Below, piece by piece: positions 24,767-32,381 of a stretch of 64,000 nt of DNA. The notes under the pieces were generated by a model. That model made no database searches. It had not been told where the DNA came from and saw nothing but the letters and a program-made list of their open reading frames with translations. How positions within the stretch are numbered: position 1 is the first letter of the stretch; the number at the start of each line of letters is the position of its first letter. Made by a program: the position numbers and the translations under genes. This DNA is from an uncultured Mycobacteriaceae bacterium (GTDB lineage: Bacteria; Actinomycetota; Actinomycetes; Mycobacteriales; Mycobacteriaceae): NCBI GenBank assembly GCA_902826815.1, contig CADEGF010000008.1, positions 1 through 64,000 on the forward strand, read 5' to 3'.

Positions 24767-25849
24767 ATGCCAAGCATCCCCCAATCACTCCTCTGGATCT
24801 CTCTTGTCGTGCTCTGGCTCTTCGTGCTGGTCCCGATGTTGATCAGCAAGCGCGACGCCGTGAGGCGGACGAGCGATGTGGCGCTGGCGACGCGGGTCCT
24901 CAACACGACGACCAGTGCACGCCTGCTCAAGCGCGGGGGACCGGCATCCGGGCACCGCAGCGATCCGGATTGGCGGCCGTCCGAGGACGAGCTTGACGAG
25001 ACCTTCGACGACGACGCGTACGACGACGACTACGAGGCCGAAGAATCCGAAGAAGAAGACGACTCGGAGAAGACGGTGGTGCTCGCAGCACCTGTCGTCG
25101 AACCGGAGGCCGAGGAGCTCGCCGAAAGCGACGAGCTGACACTGAATTTCGAGGCATCCGAAGGCTCCAAGGCACCCGAAGAGCCAGAAGACGTCGCGGA
25201 GGTCGTCGAGGCCGTCGCAGAGGTCCAAGAGGTCGCAGAGGTCCAAGAGGTCGAGGAGAACGTCGACACCGCGATCTACGAAGTCGCGACCGACGAATAC
25301 GAAGACGAGGACGACGGCACCGCCGACGAGTACGAGTATGTCGAGGACTCGTCGGGCATCGAGGACCAGGCGGACAGTGAACCGCAGCCGGCGGCCACGA
25401 CGGCGTCCCAACGGCGGGGGCGCTACGACCCGGCGAAGGCCGCGGCGATCAGCGCCCGCAAGTACAAGTTCCGCAAGCGGATGCTGGCGTTCCTGACGCT
25501 GGTGATGCTGGGTTCCTCCGCGGCCGCGTATTTCTTGGCGGCCACCGCGGCGCCGTGGGGCTGGTACGTCTGCGGTGGCACGGGCGCGGTGACGCTGCTC
25601 TACCTGGGGTATCTGCGGCGCCAGACGCGTATCGAGGAACGGCTGCGCCGTCGGCGCGTGCAGCGGATGGCGCGGTCGCGGCTCGGCGTGGAGAACACCG
25701 AGGACCGCGACCTCGACCTGGTGCCGTCGCGCCTGCGCAGACCGGGCGCGGTGGTGCTGGAAATCGACGACGAGGACCCGATGTTCGAGCACCTCGACTA
25801 TGCACCGGCGGCCCGCGAGTACTACCTGCCGAGGGCGGCCGGGCAGTAG
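24767..25849 (+). CDS. glpR: divisome membrane receptor GlpR/SepX
   Basis: 360 aa. ATG 24767 has AAAGGAG upstream. One N-terminal membrane helix (SLLWISLVVLWLFVLVPMLI) is followed by a long, very acidic, disordered region (about 70-225, many D/E pairs). Two more helices follow (RMLAFLTLVMLGSSAAAYFLA and WGWYVCGGTGAVTLLYLGYL) and a basic then acidic tail. This layout fits GlpR of corynebacteria and SepX of Streptomyces, membrane partners of Glp and FtsZ-associated proteins. Counterpart of Rv0996. The near-identical EVQEVAEVQEVEE stretch comes from short in-frame repeats. Confidence 0.82.
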   Translation: MPSIPQSLLWISLVVLWLFVLVPMLISKRDAVRRTSDVALATRVLNTTTSARLLKRGGPASGHRSDPDWRPSEDELDETFDDDAYDDDYEAEESEEEDDSEKTVVLAAPVVEPEAEELAESDELTLNFEASEGSKAPEEPEDVAEVVEAVAEVQEVAEVQEVEENVDTAIYEVATDEYEDEDDGTADEYEYVEDSSGIEDQADSEPQPAATTASQRRGRYDPAKAAAISARKYKFRKRMLAFLTLVMLGSSAAAYFLAATAAPWGWYVCGGTGAVTLLYLGYLRRQTRIEERLRRRRVQRMARSRLGVENTEDRDLDLVPSRLRRPGAVVLEIDDEDPMFEHLDYAPAAREYYLPRAAGQ

Positions 25850-25912
25850 GGCGCGGGACCTGCAGCCGGTTTCTACGGCGGCGGATTGACTGGTAGCCTG
25901 TGCTACCGACCA

Positions 25913-25985
25913 GGGGCTATGGCGCAGTTGGTAGCGCGCCTCGTTCGCATCGAGGAGGTCAGGGGTTCGAATCCCCTTAGCTCCA
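25913..25985 (+). tRNA. tRNA-Ala(CGC)
   Basis: 73 nt, CCA not encoded. The acceptor stem GGGGCTA pairs with TAGCTCC and includes the G3-U70 wobble that identifies alanine tRNAs. The anticodon stem CCTCG/CGAGG holds loop TTCGCAT with anticodon CGC. The T arm has GGTTCGAATCC. It reads GCG alanine codons. It marks the left border of the accessory block. Confidence 0.96.
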
Positions 25986-25996
25986 CCCTCGGTTAC

Positions 25997-26027
25997 AAAT
26001 CGCCTCGGCCATCGGCCGGGGCGATTT
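25997..26027 (+). terminator. terminator after tRNA-Ala
   Basis: Arms 25997-26010 and 26014-26027 (AAATCGCC and GGCGATTTT at the outer ends) pair with one mismatch around a 3-nt loop and end in TTTT. Confidence 0.85.
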
Positions 26028-26204
26028 TGTTGGTCGCGGCCGCCCGGGGCTTGGAATCGGACTTGTCGTCATCAGCAATCTCGTGGTTTCTGCCCGAGGG
26101 TTCGACCGGCAGGAGGCGCAGCCCGTTATCGAGCCTCGGCGGTATGGAAATCCTTCGTAGATGACCAGTTCCGACGCGGCGAAGCATCCGCTCACAGCCG
26201 GATT

Positions 26205-26396
26205 TTGCCCGTCACGCTCATCGCGGCGACGGCCATGTTCGGCGCTAGCGCAGTTGTCGCAGATCCCGGCATCGTCCGCGCCTTAGCCGAGTGGGATATC
26301 GGGGAGTACGACGAGTGCATGGCAGGCGAGCGACCACGCCGAGATCCTGGCCGATCCGCAGACTCGTGTAACGCTTCGCCCCTTCGTGCGCACTGA
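26205..26396 (+). CDS. possible small secreted protein, perhaps decayed
   Basis: 63 codons from a TTG. The first 20 residues (MPVTLIAATAMFGASAVVADP) look like a signal peptide lacking its basic N-terminus, and the next segment (LAEWDIGEYDECMAGE) resembles mature starts of small mycobacterial secreted proteins. After about residue 40 the sequence turns Arg/Ser-rich and loses character, suggesting a frameshift or truncation. The surrounding 26,028-26,437 holds no other convincing gene. A 64-codon minus-strand frame at 25993-26187 has no supporting features. Confidence 0.3.
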   Translation: MPVTLIAATAMFGASAVVADPGIVRALAEWDIGEYDECMAGERPRRDPGRSADSCNASPLRAH

Positions 26397-26437
26397 GCAT
26401 TCACAACGACTGTTCACGTGTTTGAAGGGAGCCAATC

Positions 26438-26932
26438 ATGACCGACATCATCGCGAGGGGCGCCACCGCCGCGCGGCGCGTGTCCTTGATCGACAACCTG
26501 GGTGCCAACCTGACTCGCTACGGCCTCGTCGTCGTCATCGGGTGGATCGGCCTGATGAAGTTCACCGCGTTCGAGGCGCGCGGCATCGAACCGCTCGTCG
26601 CCAACAGCCCGTTCATGAGTTGGCTATACGACATCTTTTCGGTGACCACGTTCTCCGCGCTTGTCGGCGTGTTAGAGGTCGCCGCCGCGGTGCTGCTTGC
26701 GATCAAGCTGTGGGCGCCGCGCATTTCCGCCGTCGGCAGTGTGATCTCTATCGGCCTGTTCGTCGCGACGCTCAGCTTCCTGTTCACCACTCCCGGCGTA
26801 TTCGAGGCGTCGCAAGGCGGCTTCCCGATGCTGTCCACGTCCGGCCAGTTCCTGATCAAGGACGTCGTGCTGCTCGGAGCGTCGGTGTGGACCCTGGCGG
26901 ATGCGCTTCGATCGGCCAAGGCGGTTGGTTGA
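26438..26932 (+). CDS. DUF417 (YkgB/RclC-like) membrane protein
   Basis: 164 aa with four membrane helices: LTRYGLVVVIGWIGLMKF, TTFSALVGVLEVAAAVLLAI, ISAVGSVISIGLFVATLSFLF and IKDVVLLGASVWTLADAL. WIGLMKFTAFEARGIEPLVANSPF is the DUF417 hallmark. In E. coli the relative RclC belongs to the reactive-chlorine stress response. GAAGGGAG precedes the ATG. It overlaps or abuts the sigma-factor gene, so this may be an inner-membrane stress protein governed by that sigma factor; this is inference. Confidence 0.82.
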   Translation: MTDIIARGATAARRVSLIDNLGANLTRYGLVVVIGWIGLMKFTAFEARGIEPLVANSPFMSWLYDIFSVTTFSALVGVLEVAAAVLLAIKLWAPRISAVGSVISIGLFVATLSFLFTTPGVFEASQGGFPMLSTSGQFLIKDVVLLGASVWTLADALRSAKAVG

Positions 26933-27588
26933 CCGGATACGCTGTGGCCGAAATGACAAGGGCTGCCAGCGATGAAACCGCTCTCGTCACCGCTTTGAAG
27001 GCAGGCGACGAGGCGGTCTTCGCCGAACTGGTGGATCTGCACACCCCGTCGATGTTGCGCGTCGCCCACGGATACGTTCGGCGCTACGAGACCGCCGAAG
27101 AAGTGGTGCAGGAAGCATGGATCGCGCTGCTGAAGGGCATCGGCAAGTTCGAGGGCAGATCTTCGCTTCGCACATGGCTTTTCACAGTCCTGATCAACAT
27201 CGCCAAGACGCGCGGAATCCGCGACAGACGCGATGCAGAGGTTGAGATCCTGGCGTTCACCGGGGGCACCGTCGATCCGGCGCGCTTCCGACCCTCAGAT
27301 GACCAATATCCGGGGCACTGGCGAGCCGATGAGGTGCCCTCGCCGTTCCCCGATACGCCTGAGGGTTCGGTGCTCGGCGACGAACTGGTCGCCGTCGCGC
27401 AGCGCGAACTCGAGAAGCTTCCCGAAAAACAGAGGTTGGTCGTCACGATGCGCGACATGCTGGACCTCGACTCCGCGGAGGTACGCGAACTCTTGGACAT
27501 CAGCGTCGCCAACCAGCGTGTGCTTCTACACCGCGGCCGCGCGGCTGTGCGGCAGGTGCTCGAAGACTATGTGAAGGAGTCGAAGTGA
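26929..27588 (+). CDS. ECF-type RNA polymerase sigma factor
   Basis: 219 aa from TTG 26929, which overlaps the upstream stop and has AAGGCGG in front; GTG 26944 and ATG 26953 are alternatives. Region 2 is visible as ALKAGDEAVFAELVDLHTPSML and YETAEEVVQEAWIALLKGIGKFEGRSSLRTWLF, and region 4 as LEKLPEKQRLVVTMRDMLDLDSAEVRELLDIS. The linker between them is longer than usual (about 60 residues). It is followed at once by its zinc anti-sigma gene, so its regulon probably includes the DUF417 gene and itself. Confidence 0.88.
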   Translation: MTGYAVAEMTRAASDETALVTALKAGDEAVFAELVDLHTPSMLRVAHGYVRRYETAEEVVQEAWIALLKGIGKFEGRSSLRTWLFTVLINIAKTRGIRDRRDAEVEILAFTGGTVDPARFRPSDDQYPGHWRADEVPSPFPDTPEGSVLGDELVAVAQRELEKLPEKQRLVVTMRDMLDLDSAEVRELLDISVANQRVLLHRGRAAVRQVLEDYVKESK

Positions 27589-27827
27589 CCGGTGCCATGG
27601 ACTGCAACGAGCTCGTCGAACTCGTCACCGCCTACCTCGACGGATCGCTGGACGCTGACGCTCGGTCCCGATTCGATGTGCACCTGCTGGAATGCGACGG
27701 TTGCGCGAACTATCTGCAGCAGTTCCGTGCCACGGTCGACACGCTGGGCAGGATCGACGAGGACACCATCGATCCAGCATTTCGTGACCGGCTGCTCGAC
27801 ACATACCGGGACTTCAAGAAGGCATAG
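27585..27827 (+). CDS. zinc-finger anti-sigma factor
   Basis: 80 aa. The zf-HC2 motif reads C7...H33-x3-C37-x2-C40 (HLLECDGC), the zinc-associated anti-sigma fold. The rest is helical with no membrane segment, so it is a soluble redox- or zinc-sensing anti-sigma. The GTG start overlaps the sigma stop by 4 bp, giving coupled 1:1 synthesis; ATG 27597 is an alternative start. Confidence 0.85.
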   Translation: MTGAMDCNELVELVTAYLDGSLDADARSRFDVHLLECDGCANYLQQFRATVDTLGRIDEDTIDPAFRDRLLDTYRDFKKA

Positions 27828-27858
27828 GACCCGCAAAAACGGGTAGGGCCGTTATTTC

Positions 27859-27880
27859 TATCCGTGGATGCGGATATGAT
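27859..27880 (+). promoter_or_regulatory. promoter with inverted repeat for the molybdate pair
   Basis: TATCCG (27859-27864) and CGGATA (27871-27876) form an inverted repeat with 6-bp spacer. TATGAT at 27875-27880 is a near-perfect -10, and the GTG at 27887 lies 7 bases beyond it, where the transcript should start. A leaderless mRNA is therefore likely, and a regulator on the repeat would cover the -10. Confidence 0.55.
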
Positions 27881-27886
27881 GCGGCC

Positions 27887-28294
27887 GTGTCGATGATTCG
27901 AATCCGGGACGCCGCTGATCTGTTGGGCGTCAGCGACGACACCGTCCGCCGTTGGATCGACGACGGATCGCTGCCCGTCGAGCAGGATCAGTCCGGCCGC
28001 AAAGTGATCCCCGGTAGTGCGCTGGCCGAATTCGCTATCTCGAACTCGGGCGCTGCGCCGAAAGAGCCGTTGGGCATCGCCAGCTCTGCGCGCAATCGAT
28101 TCACCGGGCTCGTCACCAAGGTCGCAATCGACGGGGTGATGGCCCAGGTGGAAATGAAGTGCGGCCCCTTCACCGTCGTATCACTGATGAGCGCGGATGC
28201 CGCGCGCGAACTCAGGCTCGAGCCCGGCAGCGTCGCCGTGGCCGTCGTCAAAGCCACCACCGTGATCGTGGAAACCCCTGGAGGACAGTCGTGA
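27887..28294 (+). CDS. HTH-TOBE molybdate-binding regulator
   Basis: 135 aa. Residues 1-60 are a MerR/excisionase-like helix-turn-helix (IRIRDAADLLGVSDDTVRRWIDDG). Residues 65-130 are a TOBE/molbindin domain (RNRFTGLVTKVAIDGVMAQVEMKCG...VSLMSADAARELRLEPGSVAVAVVKA) that binds molybdate. It would report molybdate levels and control transport. It overlaps modA by 4 bp. The inverted repeat upstream could be its own operator. Confidence 0.88.
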   Translation: MSMIRIRDAADLLGVSDDTVRRWIDDGSLPVEQDQSGRKVIPGSALAEFAISNSGAAPKEPLGIASSARNRFTGLVTKVAIDGVMAQVEMKCGPFTVVSLMSADAARELRLEPGSVAVAVVKATTVIVETPGGQS

Positions 28295-29079
28295 AACTGG
28301 TAGTGCGCATTGCCGCAGTGGCCGCCGTCGTCGGCCTTGCGGTCGCCGGGTGTGGCTCGTCGGACGAGGCGTCCTCGCCGACATCGACGAGCGGGGCGCC
28401 CGAAGGAGGAAAGCTCATCGTCTACGCGGCCGCGTCTCTGAAGAAGACCTTCACCGAGATCGGCGAGCAGTTCAAGACCGACAATCCGGGCAGCGACGTC
28501 GAGTTCTCCTTTGCCGGATCCTCCGATCTGGTAACCCAATTGACGCAGGGCGCACCCGCAGATGTGTTCGCGTCAGCCGACACGAAGAACATGGACAAGG
28601 CGGCCAAGGCGGATCTGCTGGAGGGCGAGCCGGTGAACTTCGCCTCCAATACGCTGACGATCGTCACGGCGCCGGGCAATCCGAAGAACATCGCATCGTT
28701 CAAGGACCTCGCGCAACCGGGTTTGTTCGTCGTGGTGTGTGCGCCGCAGGTGCCGTGCGGATCGGCGACGGAGAAGGTCGAGAAAGCGACTGGCGTGCAA
28801 CTGAATCCGGTCAGCGAGGAATCTCAGGTGACTGACGTGCTTGGCAAGGTGACCTCCGGTGAGGCCGACGCGGGGCTCGTCTACGTCACCGATGCGCAGG
28901 GTGCCGGTGACAAGGTGGCCGCAGTGAATTTCCCGGAGTCAGCGGACGCGGTGAACACCTATCCGGTCGCCGTGCTCAAGCAGTCGAAGCAACAGGAGCT
29001 GGCCGGCAAGTTCGTCGACCTCGCGACCGGCGAGGCGGGCCAAAAGATCCTGGGCGCAGCGGGTTTCGCCAAGCCGTAA
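28291..29079 (+). CDS. modA: molybdate-binding lipoprotein ModA
   Basis: 262 aa, GTG start. Signal and lipobox are clear: VVGLAVAGCGSS, with Cys21 as the likely lipid site. The mature chain begins KLIVYAAASLKKTFTEIGEQF and has EFSFAGSSDLVTQLTQGAPADVFASAD, the oxyanion-binding pattern of ModA. It captures molybdate outside the membrane for an ABC importer. The usual modB and modC genes are missing: a convergent tetR follows 6 bp later. It must use a permease encoded elsewhere or be a remnant. Confidence 0.9.
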   Translation: MKLVVRIAAVAAVVGLAVAGCGSSDEASSPTSTSGAPEGGKLIVYAAASLKKTFTEIGEQFKTDNPGSDVEFSFAGSSDLVTQLTQGAPADVFASADTKNMDKAAKADLLEGEPVNFASNTLTIVTAPGNPKNIASFKDLAQPGLFVVVCAPQVPCGSATEKVEKATGVQLNPVSEESQVTDVLGKVTSGEADAGLVYVTDAQGAGDKVAAVNFPESADAVNTYPVAVLKQSKQQELAGKFVDLATGEAGQKILGAAGFAKP

Positions 29080-29085
29080 CTCTCG

Positions 29086-29724
29086 TCAGTCGCCGCGGTG
29101 CAGGAAGCCGTGCAGGGTCGCCTGGACGAGTTCGTCGACGATCGCATCACGTGACGGTGGTTTGGTTCCGAAGAAGCTCGACCGCAGCGCGACCATGCCG
29201 ACGATCATCGCCATGGTCGAATGCGCGGCCAGATCCGGCTGGCTCGATTGAAGTCCGCGCAACTGCATGCCCTCGACGCTGATCTGTCCGAGCACCCCGA
29301 GGGCCCGCCTGATGTCGGCGATGCCCGCGTCGGCGATCTCGTCCTCGCTGAACGCCTCCGATGCGACCAGCGTGAGCAGTAACCCACGATGCTCGACGAC
29401 CACGTCGTAGACCCGTTCGACGAAATGGCGCGCCAGGTCCTCTTCTCGGGTGTTGTCGTGGTCGATGGTCTGCCACGTCTTGCCGAACTCGTCGACGATG
29501 CTCGTGAACGGAAGGACCAGCGCCTCGCGAAACAGGCCGGCCTTGGAGCCGAAGTGGCGGAACAGGAGGTACTCGGTGACGCCCGCACTCTCGGCGATCT
29601 CGCGCGTCGTGGTGCTGCGGTAGTCCTTGCGCGCGAACAGCTCGCGGGCCGCGTCGAGCAGAAGCCGACGGGGTTCGCCGCGGGGTCTGCGGACAGCCCG
29701 AGCCGACGACTTCACAGCGCTCAC
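29086..29724 (-). CDS. TetR-family regulator
   Basis: 212 aa from GTG 29724 (MSAVKSSARAVRRPRG); a TTG at 29742 is possible. The helix-turn-helix is RSTTTREIAESAGVTEYLLFRHFGSKAGLFREAL (about residues 36-70); the rest is a helical ligand domain without recognisable specificity. It is divergent from the small peptide-AveC-P450 genes, and a perfect inverted repeat lies between (29751-29766), so it very probably represses that unit and itself. The same motif recurs before the LLM gene at 42469. Confidence 0.88.
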   Translation of the reverse strand: MSAVKSSARAVRRPRGEPRRLLLDAARELFARKDYRSTTTREIAESAGVTEYLLFRHFGSKAGLFREALVLPFTSIVDEFGKTWQTIDHDNTREEDLARHFVERVYDVVVEHRGLLLTLVASEAFSEDEIADAGIADIRRALGVLGQISVEGMQLRGLQSSQPDLAAHSTMAMIVGMVALRSSFFGTKPPSRDAIVDELVQATLHGFLHRGD

Positions 29725-29748
29725 GATAGTGGCCTTGACCAACCCATT

Positions 29749-29770
29749 TTAATAGTGTCCACTATTATCA
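29749..29770. promoter_or_regulatory. operator/-10 of the AveC-P450 unit
   Basis: AATAGTGTCCACTATT (29751-29766) is an inverted repeat with 7-bp arms; TATTAT at 29763-29768 can serve as -10. 18 of 22 positions are identical to 42443-42464. The most likely ligand protein is the adjacent TetR. Confidence 0.75.
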
Positions 29771-29886
29771 TGGGTCAACTCATCATGCTCGGCACACTGT
29801 TCGGGCTGATCGCCGTGATTTTCGGCCTCGTGCTGTACTTCGACCCCGAAGCGCGCGGCGCCGCGGGTAACGAGCGCGAGCAGTGA
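29770..29886 (+). CDS. 38-aa single-pass membrane peptide
   Basis: MGQLIMLGTLFGLIAVIFGL is a membrane helix, followed by VLYFDPEARG and a charged end (NEREQ). Its TGA overlaps the GTG of the AveC-like gene (GTGA), so the two are translationally coupled. If the -10 at 29763-29768 is used, the real start is the second methionine at 29785. It may be an accessory subunit of the AveC-like protein; that is inference. Confidence 0.6.
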   Translation: MGQLIMLGTLFGLIAVIFGLVLYFDPEARGAAGNEREQ

Positions 29887-30668
29887 GCACCGAACTGTCG
29901 CCGCTACTGACGGCGTCCGTGATCTTCGGCTGGGCCAGCGGCATCCTGTTCCTCCTCGCAGGCATCTACCTGAGCGTCCGCAATCGCCGTCTGCACCCGC
30001 TACTCCTGTTGTGTATCTCGGCGATCTCGTTCTCGTGGATCGAGGCGCCCTACGACTGGGCGATGTACGCGCAGTTCCCGCCCGCACTGCCCCGCATGCC
30101 GTCGTGGTGGCCGTTGAACATGACGTGGGGCGGGCTGCCCTCGTCTGTGCCCCTTGGGTACATCGGCTACTTCTGCCTGCCCGCTGTGACCGGTGCCGCG
30201 ATCGGGCGACGGCTCATCGCGCGGTTCGGCTGGCGCCAGCCGGTCACGTATCTGACCGTTGGTCTCGTCATCGGCTTCTGCTGGGCACTGGTTTTCAATG
30301 CCGGCCTCGGCGCTCGGCTCGGAGTCTTTTACTACGCCTACGTGATTCCCGGACTTGGCCTGTTCGAGGGGACGCTGCACCAGTACCCCATCTACGACGC
30401 CATCGCCATGGGCATCCAGATGATGGTGTTCACCTACCTGCTCGGCCGAAAGGACTCCGAAGGGCGCAACGTCATCGAAATGTGGTCGGACAAGGTGTCG
30501 GCGACCCGTGTTCAGTCGGCAATCGTGTCCATCGTCGCGGTGATCGTCATCGGAAACGTGCTCTACGCATCGGTTTTCGCACCCCACCTCGTCACCAAGC
30601 AGCTCGGCTACGTGACCTCGGGAACGGGTGAGCAGCTGTTCCCCGGGGTCGAAAACCAACCACGATGA
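29883..30668 (+). CDS. AveC-like polytopic membrane protein (copy 1)
   Basis: 261 aa with about six to seven membrane helices (e.g. VIFGWASGILFLLAGIYL, LLLLCISAISFSWIEAPYDW, VTYLTVGLVIGFCWALVF). The stretch SWIEAPYDWAMYAQFPPALP with FEGTLHQYPIYDA matches what mycobacterial genomes call spirocyclase AveC family. AveC of Streptomyces shapes spiroketals in avermectin synthesis, but the mycobacterial members have no known reaction. It is coupled to the P450 gene (ATGA overlap). A longer relative is encoded at 53039, also near P450 genes, so an AveC/P450 partnership is likely. Confidence 0.75.
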   Translation: MSTELSPLLTASVIFGWASGILFLLAGIYLSVRNRRLHPLLLLCISAISFSWIEAPYDWAMYAQFPPALPRMPSWWPLNMTWGGLPSSVPLGYIGYFCLPAVTGAAIGRRLIARFGWRQPVTYLTVGLVIGFCWALVFNAGLGARLGVFYYAYVIPGLGLFEGTLHQYPIYDAIAMGIQMMVFTYLLGRKDSEGRNVIEMWSDKVSATRVQSAIVSIVAVIVIGNVLYASVFAPHLVTKQLGYVTSGTGEQLFPGVENQPR

Positions 30669-31849
30669 CGGCCGATCTGTACTACGACCCGTTCGACTAC
30701 GCGATCGACGACGATCCGTATCCGGTGTGGAAACGGATGCGTGCAGAAGCGCCTCTGTATTTCAACGAGAAATACAACTTCTATGCGCTGAGCCGCTATC
30801 AGGACGTCGCACGTGCGCTTCCGGATTGGCAGACGTACCGGTCCGGTCGGGGCACCACGGCAGACATCCTGTTCAGTGGCATCGAGGTGCCGCCGGGCAT
30901 CCTGCTGTTCGAGGACCCGCCCCTGCACGATCTGCACCGTCGCCTGCTGTCGCGGGTCTTCACGCCGCGGCGGATGCTGGCCGTCGAAGATCTGGTACGC
31001 GAATTCTGCGTCAGCGCACTGGATCCCCTGCGTGATGCCGACGGCTTCGACTTCGTCACCGACCTCGGCGCCTTCATGCCGATGCGGACGATCGGGTACC
31101 TGCTCGGCATTCCAGAGGAAGGCCAGCAGCAGATCCGCGACCGCAACGACAAGAGCATCACCATCGCGGCGGATCAGGGTGACCTGAGCCAGACGATCAT
31201 CGCGGATTCGATCGCGATGTTCGCCGAGTACATCGAGTGGCGCGCAACGCATCCCTCCGACGACCTGATGACCGAACTGCTCAACGCCGAGATCGAGGAA
31301 GCCGACGGCACCCGTCGCCGCCTCGAACGCACCGAGGTGCTCGCGTACACGGCGATGATCGCGGGGGCGGGAAACGAGACCACCGCTCGGCTGATCGGGT
31401 TCATGGGTCAACTGCTCGGTGAACATCCCGACCAGCGACACGAACTCGCTGCCGATCCGACGCTGATCCCGTCGGCCGTGGAGGAGACGCTGCGGTTCGA
31501 GCCGCCGTCGCCGGTACAGGCGCGCTATGTCGCCGCTGACGTCGAGCACTACGGGCGCACGGTCGCCGAGGGCTCCTACATGTTGTTGCTCAACGGCTCG
31601 GCCAACCGCGACGCGGCGAAGTTCGATGATCCCGACCGCTACGACATCCATCGGACCGGCGGTCATCTGAGCTTCGGGCAGGGGCTGCACTTCTGCCTCG
31701 GCTCGGCACTGGCCCGGCTCGAAGGACGGATCGCGTTCGAAGAAGTCCTCAAGCGATGGACGGATTGGGACGTCGATTACGCGAACGCCGCCATGGCGCA
31801 CACGTCCAGCGTGCGCGGCTGGGCGCGGATGCCGGTGAAGGTTCGATAA
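30665..31849 (+). CDS. cytochrome P450 (copy 1 of a paralog pair)
   Basis: 394 aa. The I-helix motif AGAGNETT, the ExxR pair in VEETLRFEPP, and the heme loop FGQGLHFCLGSALAR with ligand Cys344 are all intact. It is a soluble class I P450 that would hydroxylate a lipid-like substrate with ferredoxin partners. It is strikingly similar along its whole length to the P450 at 45583 (shared start YYDPF/YDYAIDDDPYP, APLYFNEKYNFYALSRY, PPGI, HSSVRGW-type end), so the two come from a duplication. It is the last gene of the peptide-AveC-P450 unit. Confidence 0.92.
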   Translation: MTADLYYDPFDYAIDDDPYPVWKRMRAEAPLYFNEKYNFYALSRYQDVARALPDWQTYRSGRGTTADILFSGIEVPPGILLFEDPPLHDLHRRLLSRVFTPRRMLAVEDLVREFCVSALDPLRDADGFDFVTDLGAFMPMRTIGYLLGIPEEGQQQIRDRNDKSITIAADQGDLSQTIIADSIAMFAEYIEWRATHPSDDLMTELLNAEIEEADGTRRRLERTEVLAYTAMIAGAGNETTARLIGFMGQLLGEHPDQRHELAADPTLIPSAVEETLRFEPPSPVQARYVAADVEHYGRTVAEGSYMLLLNGSANRDAAKFDDPDRYDIHRTGGHLSFGQGLHFCLGSALARLEGRIAFEEVLKRWTDWDVDYANAAMAHTSSVRGWARMPVKVR

Positions 31850-31884
31850 AGCGCGAGGACGCTGGCGAACATCTGGCCCGACTA

Positions 31885-31902
31885 TGTCGCACAGGTGCGA
31901 CA
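31885..31902. repeat. 18-bp perfect palindrome after the P450
   Basis: TGTCGCACAGGTGCGACA: 8-bp arms around AG, starting 36 bp after the P450 stop. There is no T-run, so it is not a standard terminator; an operator or mRNA-end stabiliser are options. Confidence 0.6.
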
Positions 31903-32122
31903 CCTAGAAGAGTTTCGTCGCATTGGGCGTGCGCAGCCTACGCCGAGTGGGAAGTTATCGGTCGCGAAATGCTCTGCAGTGCTACGTAACTGGCCACTCG
32001 GACACGAAAGAATCTCGAGCCACCTACCGTGCATTTACCACGGCTGCCGCAGGGAGGCGCGATGGCGGCATGAGCACAACCCAATACGTCGCGATGCGGA
32101 TTCAGCGAACGCGTCCGCGGTA

Positions 32123-32151
32123 TTGACCAATTATTGCTATTTTTAGATAAT
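32123..32151 (+). promoter_or_regulatory. strong SigA-type promoter upstream of mce
   Basis: TTGACC (32123-32128), 17-bp AT-rich spacer, GATAAT (32146-32151): close to the vegetative consensus. It gives a leader of about 225 nt before mceA. The rest of 31,903-32,381 holds no convincing gene; the 83-codon frames there lack ribosome sites and coding character. Confidence 0.6.
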
Positions 32152-32257
32152 AGCCGTCGTCCCAGGCAGAGGCCGCTTACCCCAGGGGGATCGATGCAGG
32201 CTCACCCACGGTGCCGATGTCGGGGCCTGCCCGGGGTGAAACCGAGCATCGCGAGGC

Positions 32258-32287
32258 TTGACCAAATATCTGTTCCGCCGGTAAAGT
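32258..32287 (+). promoter_or_regulatory. second mce promoter with embedded operator
   Basis: TTGACC (32258-32263), 18-bp spacer, TAAAGT (32282-32287). GACCAAATATCTGTTC at 32260-32275 is the shared operator motif, identical in 16 of 16 positions to the copy at 49221-49236 on the other strand. A repressor there would sit between -35 and -10. Confidence 0.7.
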
Positions 32288-32381
32288 CGCCGCCCGGACC
32301 GGGGGTATCCGCATCACGTCAGTGGGGGCACGGTGAAACTCTTCCAACCTGGAGCCGCGTGAGCGCGCGAATGGTGATGGG

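Noticed and set aside
25964-25985. tRNA 3' end as attachment site
   Set aside because: I looked for a second copy of the tRNA end near 59 kb and elsewhere in the block and saw none; no integrase gene is present.
25993-26187. Minus-strand frame next to tRNA-Ala, possible integrase remnant
   Set aside because: No recombinase motif; it covers the tRNA terminator.
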